From assembly GCF_013283645.1 (NCBI RefSeq), contig NZ_JABEKV010000011.1:36841-100840 (forward strand): a DNA stretch of 64,000 nucleotides, given 5' to 3'. Positions 10,802 through 20,661 of the stretch are shown here, one piece after another. How positions within the stretch are numbered: the stretch's first letter is position 1; each line of letters begins with the position of its first letter. The position numbers and the translations under genes are program-made. Source of the stretch: Sinorhizobium psoraleae. GTDB lineage: Bacteria; Pseudomonadota; Alphaproteobacteria; Rhizobiales; Rhizobiaceae. A model generated the notes under the pieces. It worked only from the letters and a program-made list of their open reading frames with translations. It did no database searches and had not been told where the DNA came from.

Positions 10802-11805
10802 CTATGGCGACGATGAATGACGCACTGGCGGCAGCACGAGGCAATCGGCGAAAACCCGGTCGCGACCTCGCCGGCCTTTCCGTGATCCTCGCACTCGCCG
10901 TCGTCGGCTACCTTTTGTTTCCAAACAACCTGGCGCTGCTCACGCGCATGACGGCGATCGCGCTCCTGGTGCTGTCTCTCGATCTCGTGACCGGCTATTG
11001 CGGAGTGGCGACGCTCGGTCATGCGGCTCTGTTCGGAACCGGCGCCTATGCGGCTGGCATCGCCGCCGTCCACTTCGGTATCACGGATCCGCTGCTCATG
11101 CTCGCCAGCGGCATTTTCGGCGGCATTGTTGCAGGGCTTCTCAGCGGCGTGGTCATCCTGAGAGCCCACGGCCTTCCCCAGCTCGTTCTATCGATCGCTC
11201 TCATCCATCTGTTTCACGAATTCGCCAACAAGGCCTCTTCCTGGACGGGGGGCAGCGACGGGCTAGCCGGCATCGCGCCCGATCCGCTGATCGGACTCTT
11301 CGCGTTCGACCTTTGGGGCCGCACCGCCTATGTGTTCGGCATTGTCCTTCTTGCGGTCGTGTTCACGCTGTTGCGCCTTGTCGTGCGCTCGCCCTTCGGC
11401 ATGCTCTGCCGCGGCATCAAGGAGGATCCGGTCCGCATTCGTGCGATCGGCGCTTCGCCGAAGGTCACCTTGGTCAAGATGTACATGATTTCCGGTGCTG
11501 TGGCCGGGGCTGGCGGAGCGCTCAACGCCATCTCGACGCAGGTCGTCGGTCTCGACAGCCTCTCCTTCACGCTCTCCGCGGAGAGCCTGGTCATGCTGGT
11601 GCTCGGCGGCACCGGCTCGCTCTTCGGCGCGCTTACCGGCACGATCGTGTTCATGTTCTTCGAGGATATCGTTTCGGCCGCCAATCCCTTCCATTGGCTG
11701 ACGATGGTCGGTGCCCTGCTGATCGCCGTCGTGCTGTTTACCCCCAAAGGCCTCTACGGCACTATCGCCGCCGTTGCGGTCCGGTGGCGGGAGGCGCGCC
11801 GATGA
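10798..11805 (+). CDS. ABC importer permease, LivM type
   Basis: 335 residues with about eight to ten membrane helices. The LIVxxYCGVATLGHAALFGTGAYAAG region is the LivM signature (here split by DLVTGYCG). GGGAGGA lies 7 bases before a GTG at 10798, so I take that start; an ATG at 10804 is 13 bases away. The GTG overlaps the upstream stop (GTGA), and the stop overlaps the next ATG (ATGA), so the genes are tightly coupled. Confidence 0.92.
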   Translation: MTMATMNDALAAARGNRRKPGRDLAGLSVILALAVVGYLLFPNNLALLTRMTAIALLVLSLDLVTGYCGVATLGHAALFGTGAYAAGIAAVHFGITDPLLMLASGIFGGIVAGLLSGVVILRAHGLPQLVLSIALIHLFHEFANKASSWTGGSDGLAGIAPDPLIGLFAFDLWGRTAYVFGIVLLAVVFTLLRLVVRSPFGMLCRGIKEDPVRIRAIGASPKVTLVKMYMISGAVAGAGGALNAISTQVVGLDSLSFTLSAESLVMLVLGGTGSLFGALTGTIVFMFFEDIVSAANPFHWLTMVGALLIAVVLFTPKGLYGTIAAVAVRWREARR

Positions 11806-12566
11806 GTGCCATCTTCGAGGTTCGGAATCTGAAGCGATCCTTCGGCGGCCTCGCCGTCACCAACGATGTCAGCCTTGCCATGGCGCAGGGCGACCGCGTG
11901 GCACTGATCGGCCCGAACGGTGCGGGAAAGACGACCTTCGTCAATCTCGTCACCGGCAACCTGAAGCCCGATTCCGGCGAGGTCCGCATCGGCGGCGAAG
12001 ATATCACCCGAGTCGATGCCATCGGACGCGTTCGGAGGGGTCTCGTGCGATCGTTCCAGGTGACGCGTCTCTTCCAGGACATGACCCCAGCGGAACACGT
12101 GGCGCTTGCAGTCCTGCAGCGCGACGGCCGGGCAGGGCGCTTCTTCGGGAACTATCTCGCAATGCCCGAGATCATGGCGGAAGTCGGCGATCTTATCGGC
12201 AAGCTGGGGTTGCGAGACCAGATGCACCGGCAAGTCCGCGAGATCGCCTATGGCCAGCAGCGGCTTTTGGAGATCGCCGTGGCACTGGCGCTACGGCCCC
12301 GGGTGCTGCTCCTCGACGAACCGGCCGCCGGCGTGCCACAAAGCGACACGGGCCGTATCGAACAGGCGCTGGCCGACCTTCCACCCGACCTTGCCGTGCT
12401 AATGATCGAGCATGACATGGACCTTGTGTTCCGCTTCGCCAGGCGGGTAATCGTGCTGGCCGCCGGCACGATCATCTTCGACGGTTCCCCGTCGGATGTA
12501 ATCAAGGATCCGCGGGTCCGCGAAGCCTATCTCGGGAGTTATGCCAATGCCGGCCACGCCGCTTGA
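11802..12566 (+). CDS. ABC importer ATP-binding protein, LivG type
   Basis: 254 residues. Walker A is GPNGAGKTT. The signature region here is REIAYGQQRLLEIA, where the usual LSYGxQR is replaced by IAYGQQR, which is common in LivG proteins. Walker B is LLLDEPAAG. The gene overlaps the previous permease by four bases and the next ATPase by 20 or more bases. It powers the importer together with the LivF-type protein. Confidence 0.92.
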   Translation: MSAIFEVRNLKRSFGGLAVTNDVSLAMAQGDRVALIGPNGAGKTTFVNLVTGNLKPDSGEVRIGGEDITRVDAIGRVRRGLVRSFQVTRLFQDMTPAEHVALAVLQRDGRAGRFFGNYLAMPEIMAEVGDLIGKLGLRDQMHRQVREIAYGQQRLLEIAVALALRPRVLLLDEPAAGVPQSDTGRIEQALADLPPDLAVLMIEHDMDLVFRFARRVIVLAAGTIIFDGSPSDVIKDPRVREAYLGSYANAGHAA

Positions 12567-13263
12567 GGTCGAGAACCTGTCCGCGGGCTACGGGCCGACG
12601 CGGGTGCTTGAAGGCATTTCTTTTTCGGTGCCGGCCGGCGCGCGTCTCGCGGTGCTCGGGCGCAACGGCATGGGGAAGACGACGCTGCTTGCGACGCTCG
12701 CCGGCCAGACGCGCCGATACGAAGGACGCATCCGCATCGGCGAGACCGATGTCACCGCGCTGCCGAGCGCGTCGCGGGCCTTGAGTGGTCTCGGCTTCGT
12801 GCCGCAGGCGCGCTGCGTCTTTCCGACCCTTACTGTCGAGGAAAACCTCTTCGTCGGGCTCAAGGGCCGAGCGAAGAGTGCGCTCCAGGAAGCCTATGAC
12901 ATGTTTCCGCGCCTCCATGAGCGGCGCAGGAACCTCGGCTCGCAACTCTCCGGCGGAGAGCAACAGATGCTGTCGACAGCCCGCTCGATCCTCGGACGCC
13001 CCTCGGTGCTGCTGCTGGATGAGCCGCTTGAAGGCCTTGCACCGGTCATCTGCGAGGAGCTCATGAAGGTCTTTGCCAAGCTTGCCGGAACAGGGGACAT
13101 GACGATACTGCTCGTCGAACAGCGGATTCAGAGTGCGCTCGATTTTGCCGACCATGTCATCGTGTTGGAGCGCGGGCGGGTCGCTTGGACCGGAACACCA
13201 GACGAGCTCGCGAAGGATCACACGGCGGTCGAGCGGCTGCTAGGAGTCGGTAGCTTGTATTAG
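12547..13263 (+). CDS. ABC importer ATP-binding protein, LivF type
   Basis: 238 residues. Walker A is GRNGMGKTT (the Arg and Met are typical of LivF), the signature is LSGGEQQML, and Walker B is LLLDEPLEGLAP. GGGAG at 12534-12538 is 8 bases before ATG 12547 and only 2 bases before ATG 12541, so the second ATG is favoured. The gene ends the importer operon. Nothing that looks like a catabolic gene follows it. Confidence 0.92.
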   Translation: MPATPLEVENLSAGYGPTRVLEGISFSVPAGARLAVLGRNGMGKTTLLATLAGQTRRYEGRIRIGETDVTALPSASRALSGLGFVPQARCVFPTLTVEENLFVGLKGRAKSALQEAYDMFPRLHERRRNLGSQLSGGEQQMLSTARSILGRPSVLLLDEPLEGLAPVICEELMKVFAKLAGTGDMTILLVEQRIQSALDFADHVIVLERGRVAWTGTPDELAKDHTAVERLLGVGSLY

Positions 13264-13397
13264 CGAGCGGCGCTGTGCCCCTCATTCTATCGCGGAATCG
13301 CCTTCATGTGGCGCAAGCTGGGCAAAGAGTATCGCCTTAAGTCCATTTTCATCCACGTGTCGAAAACCGCCGAACTGGGGTCAGGCTCTGGCTGGGC

Positions 13398-13568
13398 TTA
13401 TGCCACTTTTCTTGTCTCGGTGATCTTCTGGAACTCCGCCAGGATGTCGGGAAACCGGTGCGCGAGATGGCGCACGACGCATGCGTTGCTCAGCAGTCGT
13501 GTAATGTACCCGGCGGTCAGAACGAGATCGAGATGATCGGCGCCATAGTCCTGCTCGATCGCTGGAAT
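13398..13568 (-). pseudogene. Fragment resembling the C-terminal end of a RepB/ParB-like partition protein
   Basis: Between stops at 13569-13571 and 13398-13400 the minus strand encodes about 56 residues, including LDLVLTAGYITRLLSNACVV and ILAEFQKI. The pattern (GY..RLL.N..VVR.L....P.IL.EFQ.I) resembles the C-terminal part of RepB-type partition proteins of rhizobia. No start codon or DNA-binding part is present, so it is a relic if real. It sits in a 795-base stretch (13264-14058) in which I see no intact gene, only this and the CTT tract. Confidence 0.4.
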
Positions 13569-13753
13569 TCACGGTCTAGACTGGACGCTTCAGTCTCCAT
13601 TAATGAGATTTGGTGCTCGCTGAGGCGGCGTATCGGCTTTTTCGGTCGGACCAGCATGAATTCAGGCGTGGCCGCAACCAGCGAGCGGGCGTAGGTAACC
13701 GTCTATCTATTCATCGCCGTCATCAACTGAGCCGCCTCGATCTGGCGCATCGG

Positions 13754-13793
13754 CTTCTTCTTCTTCTTCTTCTTCTTCTTCTTCTTCTTCTTC
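13754..13793. repeat. (CTT)13 trinucleotide microsatellite
   Basis: Forty bases of uninterrupted CTT repeats. One minus-strand frame reads it as a run of glutamates, but no gene there has a supported start or product. It may vary in length between strains. Confidence 0.95.
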
Positions 13794-14058
13794 AGCTGAC
13801 CGATTGTATTCACGAAAAAGACTGCGGAGCCCAGCTCGAAGCGGTTCGAGACTGTCCGGTTCACCTCCCTGTACAACGCCGTACGACCCGCCTCTCTCCA
13901 AGCCTTGGCGACATGGCCCTGAAGCTCAAGGGGATGGACCGAGGCTGCTCAACAGGCGGCGGAGCAGGTGAAGGCGATGGTGAGCGACCGTATCGAGGCG
14001 TTTCGATATCCATCAGCGCCATGGATCTGGGTGGGAGCCTGACAATCGTGCATGACCA

Positions 14059-15243
14059 TCATCGTCCGTCCATTGCAACATTGCCACCTATATCATTCGT
14101 CGGATCGTCGTTGCGGATGAGGCTTTCGGATCCGCCTTCGAGCTTGTTGTCGCGAACGATGTTGTGCTGTGCGAAATCAAGGTTGCTGGCGCCGCTGCCG
14201 AAAGGCGAAGTCGGCTCATCGGAGCAGTAGCTGCGGTTGCCATTACGGGAGTTCAGCCAGACAGCCGGCTTGGCCAGGAAAGCCGATCCATACCGAAATG
14301 TGTTGCCCGTGAGCTGGTTGAACTGCGGTTTCTGGTGGCGGATGACGCCACCTTCTCCGCAGTTGCGATAGACGAATATTCCGCCATTCTCGGGGCGTTC
14401 GAAGGTGTTGTTGGCAATCGTGTTGTTTGCCGAGCCGTCGATGGCGATCAGTTCACGGCTTTCGGTGGAAATCCCGAAGACATTGTTGCTGATTGTGTTG
14501 TTGGCGGATTCGGCGTCGAGATAAACCGCGACGGAGGTCGACTTGCCGTTTATCGTCGAGTCGACGAGCGCTGCTCCGGTTACCCCAGGTCCTATGTAAA
14601 GGGGAATACCGCCCGGCGCATTGAAAATTACATTTTCCAGGCGGACGTTCTTCGGTGCGGACGCTTGAGCAAACGCCGTGTGATTGGCGTTCAGCGACGA
14701 TGCTTTCATGATCGCGCCGTTGGCGTTCTCGCCGAGGCCATAAATGCGGACGAACCCGTCGATCCTGCAGTTGCGGACCGTAACGTTGGACGGTGCGGAC
14801 CAGGCTCCCGAGTTGGCTTTGGCGGAGCGGACGATTACCGCTGTTTTCTGCTGTCGGGATGTGCCGGCACTGACGTCGAGCGTGCCTCCGCCGCAATCGA
14901 GCACCGCCCCGGAAGCCGCTGCACCTTCGAAGACGAGTGGACGCGTGATGATATCTGTCGATGACAGGCGGACGCTGCAATCGAGCGAAACAACGTTCGT
15001 CCCGGGTGCCTTCAACTTGGCCTGCACGTCGCCGCCGCAGGCAGGATTTGGTGAGACACTATCGACGGGCTCCGCAGGCGGGGGCGTCGGCTGCTCGGTG
15101 TTGGGCTGCTGTTCGATCGGAGGCCTAGGTGGCTTTGTGAAAGCAGCGTCCGTAACCATCACCAGGTCGTTTTGGCAACTCGCCAGGAACAGGCTTGCCA
15201 GGCCCAAGCTTGCCAAGACCAGGCTTGCGGACTTCGGATACAT
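14059..15243 (-). CDS. Lipoprotein with right-handed parallel beta-helix repeats
   Basis: 394 residues. The N terminus MYPKSASLVLASLGLASLF leads to a lipobox LASC, with Cys23 as the lipidation site. A Pro-rich linker (IEQQPNTEQPTPPPAEP) follows, then a repetitive part with NNTISNNVFG and NNTIANNTFE coils typical of a parallel beta-helix (pectate-lyase-like/NosD fold). A disulfide-rich tip is suggested by single cysteines at intervals. The start at 15243 has GGAG 5 bases before it; a longer frame from 15432 adds 63 residues that would hide the signal. It is probably bound to the outer membrane and may bind polysaccharide. No catalytic residues can be assigned. Confidence 0.75.
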   Translation of the reverse strand: MYPKSASLVLASLGLASLFLASCQNDLVMVTDAAFTKPPRPPIEQQPNTEQPTPPPAEPVDSVSPNPACGGDVQAKLKAPGTNVVSLDCSVRLSSTDIITRPLVFEGAAASGAVLDCGGGTLDVSAGTSRQQKTAVIVRSAKANSGAWSAPSNVTVRNCRIDGFVRIYGLGENANGAIMKASSLNANHTAFAQASAPKNVRLENVIFNAPGGIPLYIGPGVTGAALVDSTINGKSTSVAVYLDAESANNTISNNVFGISTESRELIAIDGSANNTIANNTFERPENGGIFVYRNCGEGGVIRHQKPQFNQLTGNTFRYGSAFLAKPAVWLNSRNGNRSYCSDEPTSPFGSGASNLDFAQHNIVRDNKLEGGSESLIRNDDPTNDIGGNVAMDGR

Positions 15244-15758
15244 CATCAGCTCCAGTCGTGGATCCCTGAAATCGGGAAAAGCATGGCGCCTCACCCGTGC
15301 GAATCGCTCGAGCGCGCGTGCTCTTTTCTGCCATTTCCGGAAAACAGATGGCAACGATCTGGCGATGGAAGTCTGTTCGATTTTCGCTCGGCGGGCATGC
15401 TGGCTCACGCCGGCATCGCCTATGCGGCTCATGGTTCAAGGCGCCGGCCCTCATTCCGCTACTGATAAACTGCTGGAAGTGCCATAATAGCCCTCAGACC
15501 TTGGTCCTAAGTGGATCGGACGAACGTCCGGTCGCGCCGGGGTAAAAGTCCGGGACGCCTGGGGTTGCAGGAGTTGAGAGTTGACGGCGGGAATGAACCA
15601 TGTGCAAAGATTCCTGGTCTTGCCGAGCGAGCTTTTATGCCACTCGCTGGCATGGCGCGTCGACGGTGGTTCCGGGGCCCGGAAATGAGACCGTCATTGC
15701 CGCCCGTGCATGGTTCCAAAGGCCGTGGTTGGGCGAGCGCAAGGTGGACGGTTACTGA
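15244..15758. other. Intergenic stretch, no supported gene
   Basis: About 515 bases between the divergent lipoprotein and Gly/Asn-rich genes. Several short frames on both strands lack ribosome sites and recognisable products. It presumably holds both promoters. Confidence 0.4.
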
Positions 15759-16169
15759 ATGGCTGAAATGATCACGCGTCGAAAGTTTGTTACCGCCTTA
15801 TGCACCGCGACGATCGGCTTCGCCGCCGCGGGCCAATCCGCCTTGGCCAGAAACGGCAACAACGGCAATGGCAACGGTGGTGGGAATGGCAACCGAGGCG
15901 GAAACGGGAACGGCGGCGGAAATGGCAGTGGCGGTGGAAGGGGAGGGGGCTCGGGCAATAGCCGGTCGAACAACAGTTCGACGGGGTTGAGCGGAAAGAG
16001 CACCACGGTTCAAGACAGCGGATCGGCGTTGAGGGTTCGCCATACTGACGGAATAAGTGAGGAAGTCAGGAACGGCCGCTACATCATGAAGGACTCGCGC
16101 GGGCGCACGATCGTGAACCGGCGAGCAACCTCGGCAGATGAAAAGCGGCTTCAAGCCCTCGTTGACTAA
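15759..16169 (+). CDS. Tat-exported Gly/Asn-rich protein
   Basis: 136 residues. The N terminus has a twin-arginine-type signal (ITRRKFVTALC, then a hydrophobic segment ending SALA). The mature part opens with about 50 residues of Gly, Asn and Ser (GNGNGGGNGN-like), then a short charged C-terminal domain with VRHTDGISEEVRNGRYIMKD. The tail resembles a small beta-structured module but I cannot name it. Its low-complexity part matches the style of the exported protein at 18556, on the other side of the two-component genes. An extracellular or surface role is inferred. Confidence 0.7.
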   Translation: MAEMITRRKFVTALCTATIGFAAAGQSALARNGNNGNGNGGGNGNRGGNGNGGGNGSGGGRGGGSGNSRSNNSSTGLSGKSTTVQDSGSALRVRHTDGISEEVRNGRYIMKDSRGRTIVNRRATSADEKRLQALVD

Positions 16170-16175
16170 AGCAAT

Positions 16176-16213
16176 TACGGGAATCGTGTAACGGTTTTCC
16201 GTCCCGAATTGCG
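16176..16213. repeat. Short inverted repeat between convergent genes
   Basis: CAATTACGGGA and TCCCGAATTG form a stem with one bulged A, with a loop that contains CGGTTTTCCGT. The CGGTTTTCCGTC..GAATTGCG words recur in many rhizobial intergenic regions, as I recall them. It may end transcription from both sides. Confidence 0.45.
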
Positions 16214-16226
16214 CAGCTCCAAATGA

Positions 16227-16874
16227 TCAGAGGCGACCGTCGAGCGCGTCGCGCAGCACCATCGCCGCCTCGGTGCGGTTGGCGACGCCAAGTTTCGTCA
16301 TGATCTGCGTCATGTGGTGCTTGACGGTCTTCTCCTGGAGGTCGAGCTTTCTTGCGACCTGCTTGTTGCTCATGCCGGAGGCCACGAGGCGCAGAACCTC
16401 ATGCTCCCGAGGGGTCAAGTCAGCGATGAGGTCGGATTTGCTCGCAGGAGCGGGCGAATTGCTCGAGAGCAACTTGGCAGAGAGCGTCGGAGCGACATAG
16501 CTCTCCCCGGAAGCCACCATCCGTATGACATCCGCCAGCGCCCTCGATCCGATCCCCTTCAGGACATAGCCCTTGGCGCCACCTTTAAGTGCCGCCGTGA
16601 CGTCGTCGCCGGCTTCGGAAACGGTGAGCATCACGATCTTCTGCAGCGGTACGAGTTCAAGGATAAGCGGAACCGCGTTCAATCCGCCTCCCGGCATGGA
16701 GATGTCCAGCAGCATGACATCCGGAGACAGATTCTTTGCGATCCTGAGCGCGTCGTCGCACGAGCTTCCCTCTGCAACGATCTCAAACCCGTCGATCTCA
16801 GAAAGGCTTCTCGTCACGCCCTCTCTGAACAGAGGGTGATCGTCGATTACCGCCACACGTATTGCTGCAGTCAT
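16227..16874 (-). CDS. NarL/LuxR-type response regulator
   Basis: 215 residues. The receiver domain has the acidic pair at D11-D12 and the phosphoacceptor D57 in [13 protein letters not shown] LuxR helix-turn-helix follows ([20 protein letters not shown]). It overlaps the kinase gene by four bases (ATGA), so the two form one operon and a partner pair. Its targets are not shown by the sequence. The flanking Gly/Asn-rich exported genes are candidates by position only. Confidence 0.9.
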   Translation of the reverse strand: MTAAIRVAVIDDHPLFREGVTRSLSEIDGFEIVAEGSSCDDALRIAKNLSPDVMLLDISMPGGGLNAVPLILELVPLQKIVMLTVSEAGDDVTAALKGGAKGYVLKGIGSRALADVIRMVASGESYVAPTLSAKLLSSNSPAPASKSDLIADLTPREHEVLRLVASGMSNKQVARKLDLQEKTVKHHMTQIMTKLGVANRTEAAMVLRDALDGRL

Positions 16875-18271
16875 GCCTGTTCAACCTCCCCGATGCCGAG
16901 TGACATCCTGACAACCGTGCCGGGGGCGGCACCGTCGATTTCGAATGTGCCGCCCAGGCTCTCTATCCGTTCCCTCAGGCCTGCGAGCCCGAGGCTCGTG
17001 GGTCGTATGGCTTTGGGATCAAAACCAGCTCCGCCATCCGCGACCGCGATGCAGACCCGATCGCCTTCCGTAGTCTGCCTTACACGTTGCCTGATGCCGC
17101 CACCGTGGCGGTAGGCATTGTTGAGCGTTTCTTGCACGAAGCGGTATATACATATCTTCGCAGACGGAGAAAGGTGCTCGGGCGGATCGGACAGCGACAG
17201 GTCCACAGTCGATCCGGTTCGCTGTTCATGGGCGCGTACGACACGCTCGAGGAGCTCTGGCAGGCCGGCCGTTTCGATCTGCGGCAGGACCAGGCCGCTG
17301 CATATTGTCCTGATCTCGTTCATCGCTTCGTCGAGGCTTGCCTTGATGGCCGCGATTTCCCGTTCGCGTATTTCCGCCGCAGTCGAAGGGCTGACCAATG
17401 CGTTGCTGTCCAGCCGCAACGAGGCGAATGCGACAAGCTGCGCCGGGCCGTCATGCAAGTCGGCGCCGATCCGTCGCAACATGTTCTCGTTCAAGGCTGT
17501 TGCGCGTTGCGAAGCGTGCTGCAGGCGTCCACGCAGGGCCTCGTTTTGCGCAAGCAGCGCCGAAAGCTCGTCCACGCGCTGCCGAAGGGCATGGCGCTGC
17601 TTTTCGATGGTTCTGCTGCCGCGCATGACGATCGCCGAAAGCATGATGAAGAAGGCAAGCGTGAAGCCGGCGACAGCCAGCCAGGTAAGAAAACGGGCCT
17701 GAGTCAGGCTGAGCTCGAAATCATGGGCAAATTCATGGAATTCCGAAACGGCGACGACCTGTCCGGACCACGGTTGAAGCACCGGATTGTAGATTTCGAG
17801 CAGCGGCTCGCTCGCCGGTTGATTCGTCTCGTCCACGGACTCGTCGACTGGCTTGAACTGGGCCACCATCTTGCCGTCGAATGCCGTTCTCAACTCGTCG
17901 CTCAGCTCGAATCGCCTTCCGACCATGTTCTCTTCGTTCGAGTAGAGAATGGTGCCGTCCGAGCGCCACAGGCGAAATGCCAGCAACCGGTCTCCAAGCG
18001 CCCCCTGTCCAAGCGTCTCGTTGAGCGCGCGCGCAACGGTGTCGTCAAGAACCTGCGTCGTCTGCATGTCGGGCAGGAGCGGCGCGATCACGCTATCGAC
18101 GTAGAGTGCAGTCGTTGCCGCCGAGTTTCGTGTAACGGCATCTTCTATCAGGCTGGTGACGAAAGCGCCGACCACCAGCATGGCAGACGTTGCGACGATG
18201 CCGCCGATCAGCAGGAACTGTCTTGCCAGCGGCTGCGCGTTCCATCGTTTGATCAGGTCACTGGCACGCAA
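16871..18271 (-). CDS. NarX/HPK7-type membrane sensor histidine kinase
   Basis: 466 residues. Membrane helices at about 20-42 and 200-222 enclose a periplasmic domain. A coiled segment ([21 protein letters not shown]) leads to a HisKA_3 dimerisation domain with [12 protein letters not shown], where the His is phosphorylated. The ATPase part has a degenerate [11 protein letters not shown] region and a [11 protein letters not shown] loop. It partners with the response regulator whose start overlaps its stop. The ligand is unknown. Confidence 0.9.
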   Translation of the reverse strand: MRASDLIKRWNAQPLARQFLLIGGIVATSAMLVVGAFVTSLIEDAVTRNSAATTALYVDSVIAPLLPDMQTTQVLDDTVARALNETLGQGALGDRLLAFRLWRSDGTILYSNEENMVGRRFELSDELRTAFDGKMVAQFKPVDESVDETNQPASEPLLEIYNPVLQPWSGQVVAVSEFHEFAHDFELSLTQARFLTWLAVAGFTLAFFIMLSAIVMRGSRTIEKQRHALRQRVDELSALLAQNEALRGRLQHASQRATALNENMLRRIGADLHDGPAQLVAFASLRLDSNALVSPSTAAEIREREIAAIKASLDEAMNEIRTICSGLVLPQIETAGLPELLERVVRAHEQRTGSTVDLSLSDPPEHLSPSAKICIYRFVQETLNNAYRHGGGIRQRVRQTTEGDRVCIAVADGGAGFDPKAIRPTSLGLAGLRERIESLGGTFEIDGAAPGTVVRMSLGIGEVEQA

Positions 18272-18555
18272 GAGAAATCTCGGGATTATCCGCTCAACAA
18301 AGTAGCCGCACGTCGGTCGACGTGAGCCGGTAAACTAATGCCTTCAGGCGGCCGGTCAATGGCACGTCATCTTTATCGATGTCCATCCGACTTTTGATGG
18401 TGGCCGGATCAGACCTAAGTCCTATCCACCAACGCAATGGTCCGAAGATGGTGGTGCCTTCTCGCGACGCAAGTTAACGTTGCATCAATACCAAAGCGGT
18501 TCGATCAGCCCCGCCGATAGCGGAGCCGCGAACCTCGAACGACATGGAGGCCTTC

Positions 18556-19248
18556 ATGACCATTTCCAAAATAATCGGGCGAAGCTTCGTCGCACTGGCG
18601 ATCGCCGTCGCGCCTCTCGCAGTCGCCGTCGTCGGTACACCGAACGTTGCCTTTGCGAAAGGCGGCAATGGCGGTGGAAACGGCGGCGGGGGAGGCGGAA
18701 ACGGCGGGGGCCACGGCGGCGGGCATTCGAGCTCGGGCAAGTCGGGCAAGTCACAGACGAGCACGAAAGGCAGCAGTAGCCGGGGCACCTCGACGCAGAA
18801 GTCGGTCGTCACGCGCAAGAAATCCGGTGCGACGGTCAAGGCAGCGAAGGCGGTGAAAACGGAAAAGCTGGCCACGGCCAAGCTGAAGAGCACCGTTTCC
18901 GATACGGCGGGACTTAGTTCGCTGAACCGGAACTATCATGCCTATTTGAACTCCAGCGACCCTCGCATGGCAGCCATTTCCGCCTATGCGATTGCTTATG
19001 CCGAGTTCGAGGCTGAGAGCGGCCCCGACGCCATTCCGACGGATCCGGCCTTGAGCGATGAAGCACTCCGCGAAGCACTCGAGAGCTTCACGAAGGGCGA
19101 GGTCGTGACCGACGAGACCCTCGCCGAGGCCAAGGACATACTCGGCGTCGGACCGGCGGTCGGCAAAATCGACCAGATTCGCGAGACACTTCCGGAGCCG
19201 GAACTGGAACCGGAACCGACCGACCCCGAAACGGACACCGCTAACTGA
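18556..19248 (+). CDS. Exported Gly/Ser/Lys-rich protein of unknown function
   Basis: 230 residues. GGAGG sits five bases before the ATG at 18556, which I prefer to an ATG at 18544. The signal peptide runs to about AFA. A Gly/Asn-rich segment (GGNGGGNGGG-like, then Lys/Ser-rich) is followed by a helical region with LSSLNRNYHAYLNSSDPRMAAI and a Glu/Pro-rich acidic tail (ELEPEPTDPE). It is transcribed away from the sensor kinase gene, with a 284-base gap that must hold both promoters. I do not recognise a family. It may be extracellular and matrix-associated, by analogy of composition. Confidence 0.65.
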   Translation: MTISKIIGRSFVALAIAVAPLAVAVVGTPNVAFAKGGNGGGNGGGGGGNGGGHGGGHSSSGKSGKSQTSTKGSSSRGTSTQKSVVTRKKSGATVKAAKAVKTEKLATAKLKSTVSDTAGLSSLNRNYHAYLNSSDPRMAAISAYAIAYAEFEAESGPDAIPTDPALSDEALREALESFTKGEVVTDETLAEAKDILGVGPAVGKIDQIRETLPEPELEPEPTDPETDTAN

Positions 19249-19319
19249 ACCTTAGTGCAGCTGGCAGCGGCGATGACCGACGCTGCCAGCCTTGAATCCG
19301 AATGGGGGCAGCTCAATCC

Positions 19320-20111
19320 ATGAATTTGCAGAAATTCAACAATGTTGTTCGTGGTGTCACACAGGCGATGCAACATGGGCGGATCGGGTTTTCCCTGCAG
19401 CAAATAAACGCGGTCGACGATTCGAGCGAAGTTCTCTACTCGGAATGCCTGGGAAGGCTCGTGGAGCCTGACGGCACAATCAGGACCAGTGGTGAATTCA
19501 TAGCCTTTCTCGAAGCATCGGGGCGCGCTCCGGCTTTTGACCGGCATGTCATTGATCTCGCATTCGACTGGTTGGCTCTTAATCCCGCAGGCGCATTGGG
19601 CTGCAACATCTCGGTCGAAAATATTGCCGACAAAGAAAGCTGGGCACTACTGTACGATCTGCTTTCCGAACACCGTGCGATGGCTCCGCGGCTGGTTCTC
19701 GAAATAACGGAAAGTCTGCCGGTTGCGACGCTCTCGGCCGCGGCCGACCTGCTTCAGGGCGTCCGCGAACTGGGCTATAAGGTCGCGATAGACGATTTCG
19801 GCACCGGCTATTCGACCCCCGAAACGCTTCTGGCCATGCCCGCGGACATCGTGAAGATCGACGGGTTTTTCGTGCAACGCCGCGGCCACGAAATGGAGCG
19901 GTTCCTTCGGCACATGGTCGGCTTGGCCTCCTGCGCCGCATCGACCGTCATCGTCGAAGGCATCGAGACATATGCCCAGTTCGAGGCTGCAAAAGCGGCT
20001 GGAGCGACACATGTCCAGGGCTTTCTCCTGTCCGAGCCAACCTTGCCGCCCGTCCATTGCGGACAGGTGAATTCCGCACAGCACGCGATCGCGTCCAAAT
20101 GGATGATGTGA
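19320..20111 (+). CDS. EAL-domain cyclic-di-GMP phosphodiesterase
   Basis: 263 residues, a single EAL domain without sensor or membrane helix. The EAL motif is altered to ECL (SECLGRL), but the metal and substrate residues are kept: NISVEN, LEITES, DDFGTGYS, VKIDGFF, VEGIET and QGFLLSEP. Activity is therefore likely. The ATG at 19320 has GGGGCAG upstream; an ATG six codons earlier (19302) is possible. It follows the exported protein gene by 71 bases, so co-transcription is possible. Confidence 0.85.
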   Translation: MNLQKFNNVVRGVTQAMQHGRIGFSLQQINAVDDSSEVLYSECLGRLVEPDGTIRTSGEFIAFLEASGRAPAFDRHVIDLAFDWLALNPAGALGCNISVENIADKESWALLYDLLSEHRAMAPRLVLEITESLPVATLSAAADLLQGVRELGYKVAIDDFGTGYSTPETLLAMPADIVKIDGFFVQRRGHEMERFLRHMVGLASCAASTVIVEGIETYAQFEAAKAAGATHVQGFLLSEPTLPPVHCGQVNSAQHAIASKWMM

Positions 20112-20661
20112 GCGGTAGTGCGGACTGAGCGGTTGTCCCCGCTCCCTGCCTGCGGACACACTCTTTCGCCATTGTCCAGGGCGCCGAACGGCCATTTTTC
20201 TGGCGTTCTTCGGCCCTTCTCGATTTCCGAACGTATTCGACCGGTGCGCCGAGCTTCCGCGACTGTCGGTGGCGCACGGATAGTAGAGACAGAAGCCGGC
20301 GAACGGAGGACAGAAGGGGCCGCATGCAGCGGCGCGAGTTCGCCGCGCACGATTTAGGGCCGGCACGTCTCCATCATCGCCAAAGGCATGCCTTCCCCGG
20401 CTCTTGCAATGCGGATCATCAGTCTCATGTCGTTAACCGGAAGATGGTGATGCCAGCGAGATCATCATCCGACCGACGGCGAGCCCGCACTGAACTTTGG
20501 TGCCCGACAATCCGCCCACAAGATCATTCTGGCGCGGTCGCGAGGGCCGCGCCATTTGTGGAATTCCCTGGAGATCAGCGACGATGCGGCGAGACTATAA
20601 CTTCGCCTCACGGCAGGGTCGTCGGAATGTGAACACTCTGGCGCAGCCGCAAAGTCGCCTG
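20112..20661. other. Intergenic stretch, no supported gene
   Basis: About 550 bases between the convergent EAL and desaturase genes. The open frames here on both strands show no ribosome sites or recognised products. I see no clear terminator with a T-run. Confidence 0.4.

Noticed and set aside
13610-14230. 206-residue plus-strand frame including a leucine run
   Set aside because: It reads through the CTT repeat and into antisense of the beta-helix gene; no ribosome site.
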